Made by a program: the position numbers and the translations under genes. From Chloroflexota bacterium (lineage in GTDB: Bacteria; Chloroflexota; Dehalococcoidia; JACQGW01), in the NCBI GenBank assembly GCA_016199325.1, contig JACQGW010000260.1, positions 1-6,899 on the forward strand: DNA of 6,899 nucleotides, read 5' to 3'. A model generated the notes under the pieces. It did not search any database, had not been told where the DNA came from, and saw only the letters and a program-made list of their open reading frames with translations. This document shows positions 1-6,244 of this stretch, one piece after another. Numbering within the stretch: position 1 is the stretch's first letter; every line of letters starts with the position of its first letter.

Positions 1-1066
1 CCGAGCGGCTCAGCGCCTGGCTCCCGCCGAGGACGACCGCAATCACGGCGGCCAGCGCGAAGTAGTCGCGCTCGGTCCAGAGGAACCCGTAGGCGTAGAT
101 GAGCACGCCGGTCCAGACCAGCAGGCTGGCGATGATGGCCTGCTTCGGGCCGATGAGCCGGGCGATCCGGCCAAAGCCGAGCGCGCCGAACACGCCGACA
201 AACTGCACCAGCAGGATCGCCTGCGTCAGCGTGGCGATGGGCAGCCCCAGCTCCTCCTGCCCGAACTCCGTCGCCAGGGCGATGACCGTGTAGATGCCGT
301 CGTTGTAGAGCAGGAACGCCGCCAGAAAGAGGAGCGTCTGGGGGTACTCCCGCAGCCGACTGAGCGTCTGGCGCAACTGCTTGAAGCCGACGGTCAGATA
401 CCACTCGCCCGGCGGCAGACGCTTGATGGGCTGGCGGCTCCTCAGCGCCAGGAGCGGGATGACGGTGAAGATCGCCCACCAGCCGCCGGCCGAGGCCAGG
501 CTGATCCGGACGGCGTGGCCCTGGGTCAGCCCCAGCGATTCGGCCTGTGAGAAGAGCGCCAGGTTCATCGCCAGCAGCAGGCCGCCGCCCAGATAGCCGA
601 GCGCCCAGCCGTTCGACGAAACGGCGTCACGCTGTTCGGGGCCGGCGATCTCCGGCAGGAACGCGTTGTAGAAGACGATGGCCGCGCCGAAGCTGAGGTT
701 CGCCAGCACGAAGAGCAGGCCACCCAGCAGGTAGCTCGTCCCCTGGAGGAAGTACATCCCCATCGTCAGGAACGCGCCGGCATAGGCGAAGACGGCCAGC
801 ATCTGCTTCTTCCGGTGCGAGTAGTCGGCGATCGCCCCGAGGATCGGCAGGAAGAGCACCTGGAGCAGGACGGCGAGCGAGACCGTGTAGGGGAAGAAGG
901 AGCCGGCACGCACCGGGATGCCCAGGGGATAGACGAACCCGGCGGCATCGGCGGCCGCCTTCGTGATCGCCGTCAGGTAGGGGCCCAGGAACACGGTGAC
1001 GACAGTGGTGGGAAAGGCGGAGTTGGCCCAGTCGTAGAAGTACCACCCGACCTGCTCGCGCCGCAT
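1..1066 (-). CDS. UMF1/Atg22-type MFS transporter, 3' end outside window
   Basis: This reading frame is open from an ATG at 1066-1064 to the window edge, giving 355 codons of a protein that continues beyond position 1. The N-terminus carries GWYFYDWANSAF (residues 7-18), the hallmark of the UMF1 branch of the major facilitator superfamily related to the yeast vacuolar effluxer Atg22. The last visible residues, GGSQALSRS (347-355), match a second conserved stretch of that family. Between them are many hydrophobic segments with charged loops, for example ADYSHRKK after an early helix, as expected for about 12 membrane helices in the inner membrane. The substrate cannot be told; bacterial members are mostly uncharacterised and yeast Atg22 exports amino acids. 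The start lies 14 bp after the stop of the PAS-GGDEF-EAL gene with no promoter between, so the two are probably co-transcribed. A weak AGGA lies only 3 nt before the ATG. An in-frame GTG at 1078-1076 is an alternative start. Confidence 0.9.
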   Translation of the reverse strand, partial: MRREQVGWYFYDWANSAFPTTVVTVFLGPYLTAITKAAADAAGFVYPLGIPVRAGSFFPYTVSLAVLLQVLFLPILGAIADYSHRKKQMLAVFAYAGAFLTMGMYFLQGTSYLLGGLLFVLANLSFGAAIVFYNAFLPEIAGPEQRDAVSSNGWALGYLGGGLLLAMNLALFSQAESLGLTQGHAVRISLASAGGWWAIFTVIPLLALRSRQPIKRLPPGEWYLTVGFKQLRQTLSRLREYPQTLLFLAAFLLYNDGIYTVIALATEFGQEELGLPIATLTQAILLVQFVGVFGALGFGRIARLIGPKQAIIASLLVWTGVLIYAYGFLWTERDYFALAAVIAVVLGGSQALSRS

Positions 1067-1080
1067 GCGTCCTATCACTG

Positions 1081-2931
1081 TTACAGATTGGGCCACGAGT
1101 GGCCGACCGCCAGCAGCCGCGCCATCTCGCCGGCCGGGAGCGGCCGACTGCACAGGTATCCCTGGATCTCGGTGCAGCCGTGCGCACGCAGGAATCTCAC
1201 CTGCTCGGGCTCTTCCACGCCCTCCGCGACGACCTTCAGCTCAAGGCGCTGCGCCAGGGCGATGATCGCCGTGGCGATCGCCGCGTCGTCGCGGTCGGTC
1301 GTGATGTCGCGCACGAACGAGCGGTCGATCTTGAGCGTGTCGATCGGGAACCGTTTCAGGTAGGCGAGCGACGAATAGCGGGTCCCGAAGTCGTCGATGG
1401 AGAGCCGAACGCCCATCGCCTTCAGCGCGTGGAGCGCGCCGCCGACGGCTTCGGCCTCCTGCACGATGACGCTTTCGGTGATCTCGAGCTCCAGGTAGCC
1501 GGGATCGAGCCCCGTCTCTTCCAGCACCCGCGCGACCGTGCCGACGACGTCCCGTTTGAACTGGCGCGTCGAGAGGTTGACCGCGACCCGCAGCGGCGGG
1601 AACCCGGCCTCCTGCCAAGCTCGGTTCTGCCGACACGCCGTCCGCAGTACCCATTCGCCAATGGGAACGATCAGGCCCGTCTCTTCGGCGATGGGGATGA
1701 ACTGCGCCGGCAGGACGGGGCCAAGTCGGGGGTGCTGCCAGCGCAGCAGGGCCTCCATGCCGACGATCTGCCCCGTCGTCGCGTCGACCTGCGGCTGGTA
1801 GTGCAGGACCAGCTCGTTCCGCTCGACGGCGTGGCGGAGGCTGCTCTCCAGCGCCAGCCGCTCGATCGCCCTGGCGGAGATCTCGGCCGTGAAGAACTGA
1901 TAGCAGTTCCCACCCTGCTCCTTGGCCCGGTACATCGTGGCGTCGGCGTTGGTGACCAGGCGGTCCGGGTCCGTCGCGTCGAGGGGGTAGAGCGCGATGC
2001 CGATGCTGGCGCCGGTGTAGGCTTCGTAGCCACCCAGGCGAAACGGCTGCGCCAGGGAATCCAGGATCCGCTGCGCGACGGCGCCGGCGTCCCTGGCCTC
2101 GGCGAGGCCCGGCAGGATCAGCGTGAACTCGTCGCCGGCCAGGCGGGCGACGGTGTCGCCGGCGCGCAGGCAGCCCGTCAGCCGCCTGGCAACGGCCTTC
2201 AGCAGCAGGTCGCCCACGTCGTGTCCCAGCGTATCGTTGATGGTCTTGAAGCGGTCCAGGTCGACGAACGCGACGCCCACCAGGCGCTCGAAGCGGCGGG
2301 CCTGGGCAATGGCCTGGTGGAGCCGGTCGCGAAAGAGCACGCGGTTGGGCAGGTCGGTCAGCGCATCGTAGTGGGCCAGGTGCCGGATGCGCTCTTCCGC
2401 CTGTTTCTGCGCCGTGATGTCCTCGTGGATGGCGACGAAGTGGCTGACGGCCCCATGCGCGTCCCTCAGTGGGGTGATCGTCTGCCGAACGGTGTACAGC
2501 GAGCCGTTCTTCCGCCGTTCGACGACCTCGCCCCGCCAGATCTCGCCGGCCAGGATGGTCTGCCAGATGTCGGCGTAGAACAACGGGTCGTGGGCGCCCG
2601 ACTTGAGCAGGCGCGGCGTCTGGCCGACCGCCTCGGCCGCGCTGTAGCCGCTGAGCTGGGTGAACGCCGCATTGACCCACTCGATCCGCCCTCGCCGGTC
2701 GGTGATGAAGATGGCGTTGGCCGCCGACGCGATCGAGACCGCCTGCAGCCGGAGCCGCTCGTTGGCCTCGGCCAGCTCGGCGTTGTGCTCCACGACGCGC
2801 TTCGCCAGCTCGCGGTAACCCCGCCGCTGCGCGACGCCGATCACGCCGAGCGCCAGCGCCCCCAAGGCGAGCGGGCCGAACAGGAACTCGAAGGATCTCG
2901 TAGGAGCTCGTAGGAACTCGGGGGAGCTCAT
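1081..2931 (-). CDS. membrane-anchored PAS-GGDEF-EAL c-di-GMP enzyme
   Basis: The 616-residue protein should make and/or break cyclic di-GMP. It has one N-terminal membrane helix (about 16-34), a short coiled-coil-like linker (36-64), a PAS sensor (about 65-180), a GGDEF domain (about 185-345) and an EAL domain (about 360-610). The GGDEF signature is AGDEF (265-269), a variant found in active cyclases. An inhibitory RxxD site (R256-D259) sits at the canonical five-residue distance. The EAL side keeps EAL (393-395), VNLS with N452, the ELEITES motif, D513/D514, K534, E570 and E573 in VVAEGVE, and Q590. DDFGTR replaces the usual DDFGTG at 513-518. Phosphodiesterase activity is therefore likely and cyclase activity possible. 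The chosen ATG has GGGAGG six bases upstream and a good promoter. A longer in-frame ORF to 3291 only reads lysE out of frame. The first residues are encoded by a 10-bp repeat array. Confidence 0.95.
   Translation of the reverse strand: MSSPEFLRAPTRSFEFLFGPLALGALALGVIGVAQRRGYRELAKRVVEHNAELAEANERLRLQAVSIASAANAIFITDRRGRIEWVNAAFTQLSGYSAAEAVGQTPRLLKSGAHDPLFYADIWQTILAGEIWRGEVVERRKNGSLYTVRQTITPLRDAHGAVSHFVAIHEDITAQKQAEERIRHLAHYDALTDLPNRVLFRDRLHQAIAQARRFERLVGVAFVDLDRFKTINDTLGHDVGDLLLKAVARRLTGCLRAGDTVARLAGDEFTLILPGLAEARDAGAVAQRILDSLAQPFRLGGYEAYTGASIGIALYPLDATDPDRLVTNADATMYRAKEQGGNCYQFFTAEISARAIERLALESSLRHAVERNELVLHYQPQVDATTGQIVGMEALLRWQHPRLGPVLPAQFIPIAEETGLIVPIGEWVLRTACRQNRAWQEAGFPPLRVAVNLSTRQFKRDVVGTVARVLEETGLDPGYLELEITESVIVQEAEAVGGALHALKAMGVRLSIDDFGTRYSSLAYLKRFPIDTLKIDRSFVRDITTDRDDAAIATAIIALAQRLELKVVAEGVEEPEQVRFLRAHGCTEIQGYLCSRPLPAGEMARLLAVGHSWPNL
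2880..2929 (-). repeat. decamer tandem repeat, five units, inside N-terminal codons
   Basis: Read on the minus strand, five consecutive 10-bp units follow one another: GAGCTCCCCC, GAGTTCCTAC, GAGCTCCTAC, GAGATCCTTC and GAGTTCCTGT. The array begins at the second base of the start codon of the PAS-GGDEF-EAL gene and encodes its residues 2-17. Because 10 is not a multiple of 3, each unit is read in a different frame, giving the EFL-RAPT-RSF-EFL pattern. The same decamer occurs in opposite orientation at 3021-3060. The array is seen directly; its origin and function are unknown. Confidence 0.8.
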
Positions 2932-2950
2932 GGGCAACCTCCCTCCCAGA

Positions 2951-2987
2951 CGCCGGCAAGCATACGCCGGCGCCGCCACCTCGTCAA
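2951..2987 (-). promoter_or_regulatory. sigma70-type promoter of PAS-GGDEF-EAL gene
   Basis: On the minus strand, TTGACG (2987-2982, five of six to the -35 consensus) is followed after exactly 17 bp by TATGCT (2964-2959, four of six to the -10 consensus). The predicted transcript would start near 2952 and have a leader of about 20 nt containing GGGAGG six bases before the ATG at 2931. The -10 box lies in the centre of a 7-bp perfect inverted repeat, CGCCGGC (2951-2957) and GCCGGCG (2966-2972), which could be an operator or a chance feature of GC-rich DNA. The promoter would serve this gene and the transporter after it, separately from lysE. Confidence 0.6.
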
Positions 2988-3020
2988 GATAGTACGCATG
3001 AATGCCAGGGAGGGGCGGCT

Positions 3021-3060
3021 GAGTTCCTACGAGTTCCCCTGCGTTCCCACGATCTCCCCC
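3021..3060 (+). repeat. decamer tandem repeat, four units, inside lysE C-terminal codons
   Basis: The plus strand reads GAGTTCCTAC, GAGTTCCCCT, GCGTTCCCAC and GATCTCCCCC in tandem. This is the same 10-bp family as 2880-2929 but in the opposite orientation, so the two arrays form an imperfect inverted pair around the 91 bp between them. On the minus strand this copy encodes the last residues of the LysE protein (about GEIVGTQGNS) and provides its TAG stop at 3029-3027. The units are diverged from each other, the outer ones most. Confidence 0.75.
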
Positions 3061-3683
3061 GCAGCCATGCTCAGAAACATGGCGCCCAGGATGAGGAGGA
3101 AGGCGCCGCAGGCGAGGACGAGGGACCGGTGGACCGGCCCGCTGAAGAATCGCCGCCCGGTGACGAGCAGGACGGCGACGGTGCCGTACCAGGCGAAATC
3201 GGCCAGGATGTGCGCGCCGTAGAACGAGACGACGCCGAGCCGGCCCAGCGCCATCGCCCAGACGACGTAGCTCGCGCCGATGGTGGCCCACCAGATGAGC
3301 CAGCCGGGGTTCAGCAAACTGACGACGGCGCCGACGACCACCGGCAGCCGCCGGGCCGTGGGAGTGACCTCCACCTGGAGATCGCCTCGCCAGCCCGCGC
3401 GGACCGTCAGCCAGCCAAACCAGATGAGGAAGGCCCCGCCGACGAGCCCGACGCCGCCGCGCATGCCGGGTAGCGTGGCGAGGCCGGCGAGCCCGCCGAC
3501 CAGGCCGAGCACCGCCGCCAGATCCATCAGCGCGTGGCCGAGGACCATCCAGACCGCCACCCGCGCGCCGTGCCGGAGCGTCTCCCCCGCCGTCACAGCC
3601 AGCAATGGTCCGGGCATCATCGCGCCCGAGAGGCCGACGACGAACGAGGTGCCCAGGATGAGGGGGATCGACAGCTCAGGCAT
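3027..3683 (-). CDS. LysE/RhtB-family amino acid exporter
   Basis: The 218-residue protein is a predicted inner-membrane exporter of the LysE superfamily, whose members export amino acids or related small metabolites. The family signatures are clear: GLSGAMMPGPLLA with MPGP at 23-26 in the first helix, and SLLNPGWLIWW (122-132) in the fourth. About six membrane helices can be placed near 6-28, 42-64, 75-97, 113-139, 148-175 and 187-207, and the length is typical. The ATG at 3683-3681 overlaps the end of the aminotransferase gene by 8 bp and has no convincing Shine-Dalgarno sequence, so translation probably depends on ribosomes finishing the upstream gene. The hydrophilic tail after the last helix is encoded by a decamer repeat array and is unlikely to be conserved. 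The pairing suggests export of an amino acid that the aminotransferase makes or consumes; the substrate is not determined. Confidence 0.93.
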   Translation of the reverse strand: MPELSIPLILGTSFVVGLSGAMMPGPLLAVTAGETLRHGARVAVWMVLGHALMDLAAVLGLVGGLAGLATLPGMRGGVGLVGGAFLIWFGWLTVRAGWRGDLQVEVTPTARRLPVVVGAVVSLLNPGWLIWWATIGASYVVWAMALGRLGVVSFYGAHILADFAWYGTVAVLLVTGRRFFSGPVHRSLVLACGAFLLILGAMFLSMAAGEIVGTQGNS

Positions 3684-4869
3684 GGCGCTGTGCCGGTGCC
3701 ATGTCCCTGACGTGAACCGTCCCGAGCAGGTCGAGCGCCCGCCGGAGGGTCTCCGTGCGCTTGGGGAAGCAGAACCGGATCTTGTTGCGTCCTTGCGCCG
3801 GATCGATGTAGAAGCTCGACCCCGGCACCACCGCCACGCCCACCTCGCGGACGAGGTACTGGGCGAAGGCGACGTCGTCGTCGTAGCCGAAGGCGGTGTG
3901 GTCGGCCATCACGTAGTAGGCACCCGCCGGCTTGAAACAGCGGAAGCCGAGCCGGTCGAGGCCCGCGACGATCAGGTCGCGCCGCGCCCGATACTCGGCG
4001 CAGAGCTGCGTGTAGTAGGAGTCGGGAAGCGAGAGCGCCACGGCCGCGCCCTCCTGGAGCGGAGCGGGCGCGCCGACAGTGGCAAAGTCGTGGACCTTGC
4101 GGATCGCCGCGGTCAGCTCCGGACAGGCGATGGCGTAGCCGATCCGCCAGCCCGTGATCGAGTAGGTCTTCGAGACGCCGCTGATCGTGACGGTTCGCTC
4201 GCGCATGCCGGGGAGCGTCGCCAGAGGAATGTGCTCGCCCTCATAGACCATGTGCTCGTAGATCTCGTCGGTCACGGCGACGACGTTCCACTGCTGGCAG
4301 AGATCGGCGATGAGCTGCAGCTCGGCCCGATTGAAGACCTTGCCGGTCGGATTGTTGGGCGTGTTGACGACGATGGCGCGCGTGCGATTGTTGAACGCGG
4401 CGCGCAGCTCGTCCGGGTCGAGGTGCCAATCCGGCTCGTGCATCGTGACGAACCGCGGCACTGCGCCGGCCAGCACGGCGTCCGGCCAGTAGTTCTCGTA
4501 AAACGGCGACATGACGATGACCTCGTCGCCGGGGTCCACCAGCGCCAGGAGCGTGGAGAGCATCGCCTCGGTCGAGCCGCAGGCCACCGTGATCTCCCGC
4601 TCGGGGTCGATCTCCAGGCCGGCAAAGCGCCGGGTCTTGGCGGCGATGGCATCGCGGAGCCGCTTGCTCCCCCAGGTAATGGCGTACTGGTTCAGGTCGG
4701 CCTGGATGGCGGCGCACGCGGCGTCCTTCACCTCCTGCGGCGCCGGGAAGTCCGGCATCCCCTGCGCGAGATTGACGCCATGCCCGGCGGCATAGTGCAT
4801 GTAGAGCCGCGTCATCTCCCGGATGACCGACTCGGTAAACCGCAACGTCTTGCCAGAAACACGCAACAC
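3676..4869 (-). CDS. PLP-dependent class I aminotransferase
   Basis: With a GTG start at 4869-4867 the protein has 397 residues, normal for a fold-type I aminotransferase. Numbered from that start, NNPTG contains the PLP-contacting N173, DEIYEH gives D201 (pyridine nitrogen) and Y204, SGVSKTYS gives K234 (Schiff-base lysine) followed by TGWRIGY, and R365 in KIRFCFP should bind the substrate carboxylate. NLAQGMPDFPAP near the N-terminus and NQYAITWGSKRLRDAIAAK recall the aspartate/kynurenine/methionine aminotransferase and DapC-like group. The exact amino donor cannot be assigned. It would act in the cytoplasm. The start was chosen because GGGAGG ends 6 nt upstream; an ORF extending to an ATG at 4932 would add 21 residues read purely from the heptamer hairpin. 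The gene overlaps lysE by 8 bp and has its own strong promoter. Confidence 0.95.
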   Translation of the reverse strand: MLRVSGKTLRFTESVIREMTRLYMHYAAGHGVNLAQGMPDFPAPQEVKDAACAAIQADLNQYAITWGSKRLRDAIAAKTRRFAGLEIDPEREITVACGSTEAMLSTLLALVDPGDEVIVMSPFYENYWPDAVLAGAVPRFVTMHEPDWHLDPDELRAAFNNRTRAIVVNTPNNPTGKVFNRAELQLIADLCQQWNVVAVTDEIYEHMVYEGEHIPLATLPGMRERTVTISGVSKTYSITGWRIGYAIACPELTAAIRKVHDFATVGAPAPLQEGAAVALSLPDSYYTQLCAEYRARRDLIVAGLDRLGFRCFKPAGAYYVMADHTAFGYDDDVAFAQYLVREVGVAVVPGSSFYIDPAQGRNKIRFCFPKRTETLRRALDLLGTVHVRDMAPAQRHA

Positions 4870-4875
4870 AGCCTT

Positions 4876-4881
4876 CCTCCC
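4876..4881 (-). promoter_or_regulatory. Shine-Dalgarno that decides the aminotransferase GTG start
   Basis: On the minus strand GGGAGG (4881-4876) precedes GTG at 4869-4867 by 6 nt. A TTG immediately after the GTG is a possible but less well spaced start. The site sits only two bases from the foot of the 25-bp hairpin at 4884-4948, so in the mRNA the ribosome would load right next to a very stable stem. Confidence 0.7.
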
Positions 4882-4883
4882 AC

Positions 4884-4948
4884 GAGTGATGAGTGATGAG
4901 TGATGAGTGGGGTACGCCAGACGACTCATCACTCATCACTCATCACTC
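4884..4948 (-). repeat. perfect 25-bp inverted repeat built from 7-bp units
   Basis: The plus strand holds GAGTGAT in tandem (4884-4890, 4891-4897, 4898-4904, then a partial unit to 4908). After a 15-base spacer (4909-4923) comes the exact reverse complement at 4924-4948. All 25 positions pair. As RNA this would be a 25-bp stem with a 15-nt loop lying between the predicted transcription start and the ribosome-binding site of the aminotransferase. Because the arms are heptamer repeats, they could also pair in registers shifted by 7. There is no T-run after it on the minus strand, so it does not look like an ordinary intrinsic terminator of the upstream gene. Heptamer tandem repeats of other sequence are known from cyanobacteria (STRR elements); kinship is not implied. 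Confidence 0.9.
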
Positions 4949-4956
4949 ACCGCGCC

Positions 4957-4985
4957 ATTATCGTCCGCTCACTGGCGGTCGTCAA
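4957..4985 (-). promoter_or_regulatory. strong sigma70-type promoter of aminotransferase-lysE
   Basis: On the minus strand TTGACG (4985-4980, five of six) and GATAAT (4962-4957, five of six) are separated by exactly 17 bp. The -35 box lies within the last codons of the CNB-CpaE gene and the -10 box is just after its stop. The predicted start point near 4950 places the first base of the 25-bp hairpin at about the second or third nucleotide of the mRNA. The leader would be about 80 nt long. Confidence 0.7.
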
Positions 4986-6180
4986 GCGAGGGGTGGCTGA
5001 GGATGGACTGCGCCATTTCGAGCACGCGGATGCTCCAGGGGCTCTTGGGCGCGGCGATGATGGGCGGGACGCCGTGGTTGCGCGCGTCGGTGATGTTGCG
5101 CCAGTCGTTGGGCAGCCGGAAGTCGATGGCCCGCCCGAGGAAGTGGCTCAGGTCGTCGGGCCGGATCGCCCCCACGCTGTCGAACCGGTTGACGGCGATG
5201 GCCATCTTGCTCGATCGGTGGCCGATGGATTGGAGCGTGGCAAGCAGAATCTGCGCATCCTTTAGCGACGCGATCTCGGGCGCCGTGACGACGACGATCA
5301 AATGGGCGGCGTCGAAGATCGCCAGGGTGACGTCCTGCAGGATCGGGGGCGTGTCGACGACGATGATGTCGAACTCGGACGCCATCGCCGCCAGAATGGC
5401 CTGGATGTGCTCGCCCTGGACGAGGTCGGCCAGCTCGGGCCTGGGCGGTGCCGCAAAAACGCGGATGCCGGAGAAGTGGGAGACGCTGGCCGCCAGGACG
5501 ACCTCCGGCGTCAGCTCCCGGACATACGGGACCAGGTCGACGACGGTCTCCTTGGGCTGGACGTTGCAGAGTAGCGCGATGTCGCCGAACTGGAGGCAGC
5601 AGTCGACCAGCGCAACCCGGTTGGCTCCGGCGAGCCGGAAGGCGACGGCCAGGCTGGCCGCGAGGGTCGTCCGGCCGACGCCACCCTTGGTGCTGGCCAG
5701 CGCGATGATCTTTGCGCGCGCCTGCGTCTCGGGGGGCGGCGCTTCGACGAGCGACGAGAGCCGGAGTACGTTGTCCTGCTGGCGATGGGAGACGATCCGC
5801 AGCATCTCGCGGACCGCCGACGGATTCGCCACTAGGTAGCGTTCAAAGACCTCTTTCGATACGGCCAGCAACATGGCGTCGGTGACCGTCGCGACGGTCG
5901 CGGAGCGCGGCTGATTGCCGAGCAACGCCATCTCGCCGAAGACGTCGCCAGGGCCGAGCATGGCGAGCGTGACCTCCTGGTGGCCATGCGTCACCATCTG
6001 GACCCGCAGGCGGCCCGACACGATGAGGTACAATGAATCGGCCGGGTCTCCCTGCCGGAAGACGACGCGATCCGCGGCGAACCGCCGCTCCACGACCAGG
6101 CCGGCCAAGTGGCGCAGCTCCCCGTCGGAGAACCCCCGCAAGAGGGGGACGTTCCGCAGCAGCTCTTCGTATCCCGCCAT
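4969..6180 (-). CDS. cyclic-nucleotide-binding domain fused to CpaE/TadZ-like ATPase
   Basis: The 403-residue protein joins two modules. Residues 1-140 are a CRP-type cyclic-nucleotide-binding domain with a recognisable phosphate-binding cassette, FGEMALL...PRSATV (81-96), keeping E83 and R92. Residues 157-395 are a MinD/ParA-class ATPase closest in look to CpaE/TadZ: STKGGVGRTT (163-172), LVDCCLQFGD (191-200), Walker B DIIVVDTPP (271-279) and LPNDWRNITDARNHGVPP. Typical CpaE/TadZ proteins have a receiver-like N-terminus; here it is a cNMP domain, and no helix-turn-helix is present. The ATPase site is altered: the signature lysine K165 is kept, but R170 replaces the P-loop lysine and C195 stands where MinD has catalytic Asp40. 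It may bind nucleotide without normal turnover. CpaE relatives position pilus-assembly machinery, but no pilus gene is visible here. The ATG follows GGAGG by 4 nt. Confidence 0.9.
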   Translation of the reverse strand: MAGYEELLRNVPLLRGFSDGELRHLAGLVVERRFAADRVVFRQGDPADSLYLIVSGRLRVQMVTHGHQEVTLAMLGPGDVFGEMALLGNQPRSATVATVTDAMLLAVSKEVFERYLVANPSAVREMLRIVSHRQQDNVLRLSSLVEAPPPETQARAKIIALASTKGGVGRTTLAASLAVAFRLAGANRVALVDCCLQFGDIALLCNVQPKETVVDLVPYVRELTPEVVLAASVSHFSGIRVFAAPPRPELADLVQGEHIQAILAAMASEFDIIVVDTPPILQDVTLAIFDAAHLIVVVTAPEIASLKDAQILLATLQSIGHRSSKMAIAVNRFDSVGAIRPDDLSHFLGRAIDFRLPNDWRNITDARNHGVPPIIAAPKSPWSIRVLEMAQSILSHPSLDDRQ

Positions 6181-6188
6181 GCCACCTC

Positions 6189-6226
6189 CGCGTGCTCATT
6201 CTAGCACGCGCCCGGCATGGCGGGAA
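6189..6226 (-). promoter_or_regulatory. candidate extended -10 promoter inside an inverted repeat
   Basis: On the minus strand TGCTAGAAT contains an extended -10 (TGC before TAGAAT, hexamer at 6203-6198, five of six). The -35 at 17 bp, TTCCCG (6226-6221), is poor, as is common with extended -10 promoters. The hexamer is framed by a perfect 8-bp inverted repeat, CGCGTGCT (6189-6196) and AGCACGCG (6203-6210), with a 6-base centre. Transcription would begin near 6192, giving a leader of only about 12 nt containing GGAGG. A dimeric regulator bound to the repeat would cover the -10 box. If transcription instead starts further upstream, the same repeat would form a hairpin touching the Shine-Dalgarno sequence. 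Confidence 0.5.
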
Positions 6227-6244
6227 GCTCTCGTCTGCGAGGAG

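Noticed and set aside
1099..2913. A 604-codon open frame on the plus strand opposite the PAS-GGDEF-EAL gene
   Set aside because: It is an antisense shadow of high-GC codon use. Its translation is rich in R, G, D and Q with no recognisable domain, while the minus strand encodes textbook GGDEF and EAL motifs.
2932..3291. A 120-residue N-terminal extension of the PAS-GGDEF-EAL protein from an ATG at 3291
   Set aside because: The extension reads lysE codons in the wrong frame, is arginine-rich without structure, and ignores the good promoter and Shine-Dalgarno sequence before the ATG at 2931.
3280..4896. A 538-codon open frame on the plus strand opposite the aminotransferase
   Set aside because: Its composition is that of a GC-rich antisense shadow, it has no domain, and it runs through both the lysE and the aminotransferase coding regions.
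4870..4932. A 21-residue N-terminal extension of the aminotransferase
   Set aside because: It is translated from the heptamer hairpin (THHSSLIT-type residues) and has no ribosome-binding site, whereas the GTG at 4869 has one with 6-nt spacing.
4884..4948. CRISPR array or intrinsic terminator
   Set aside because: The units are 7 bp without spacers, so this is not CRISPR. The stem has no following T-run on the minus strand and lies inside the predicted leader of the next gene, so a standard terminator is not supported.
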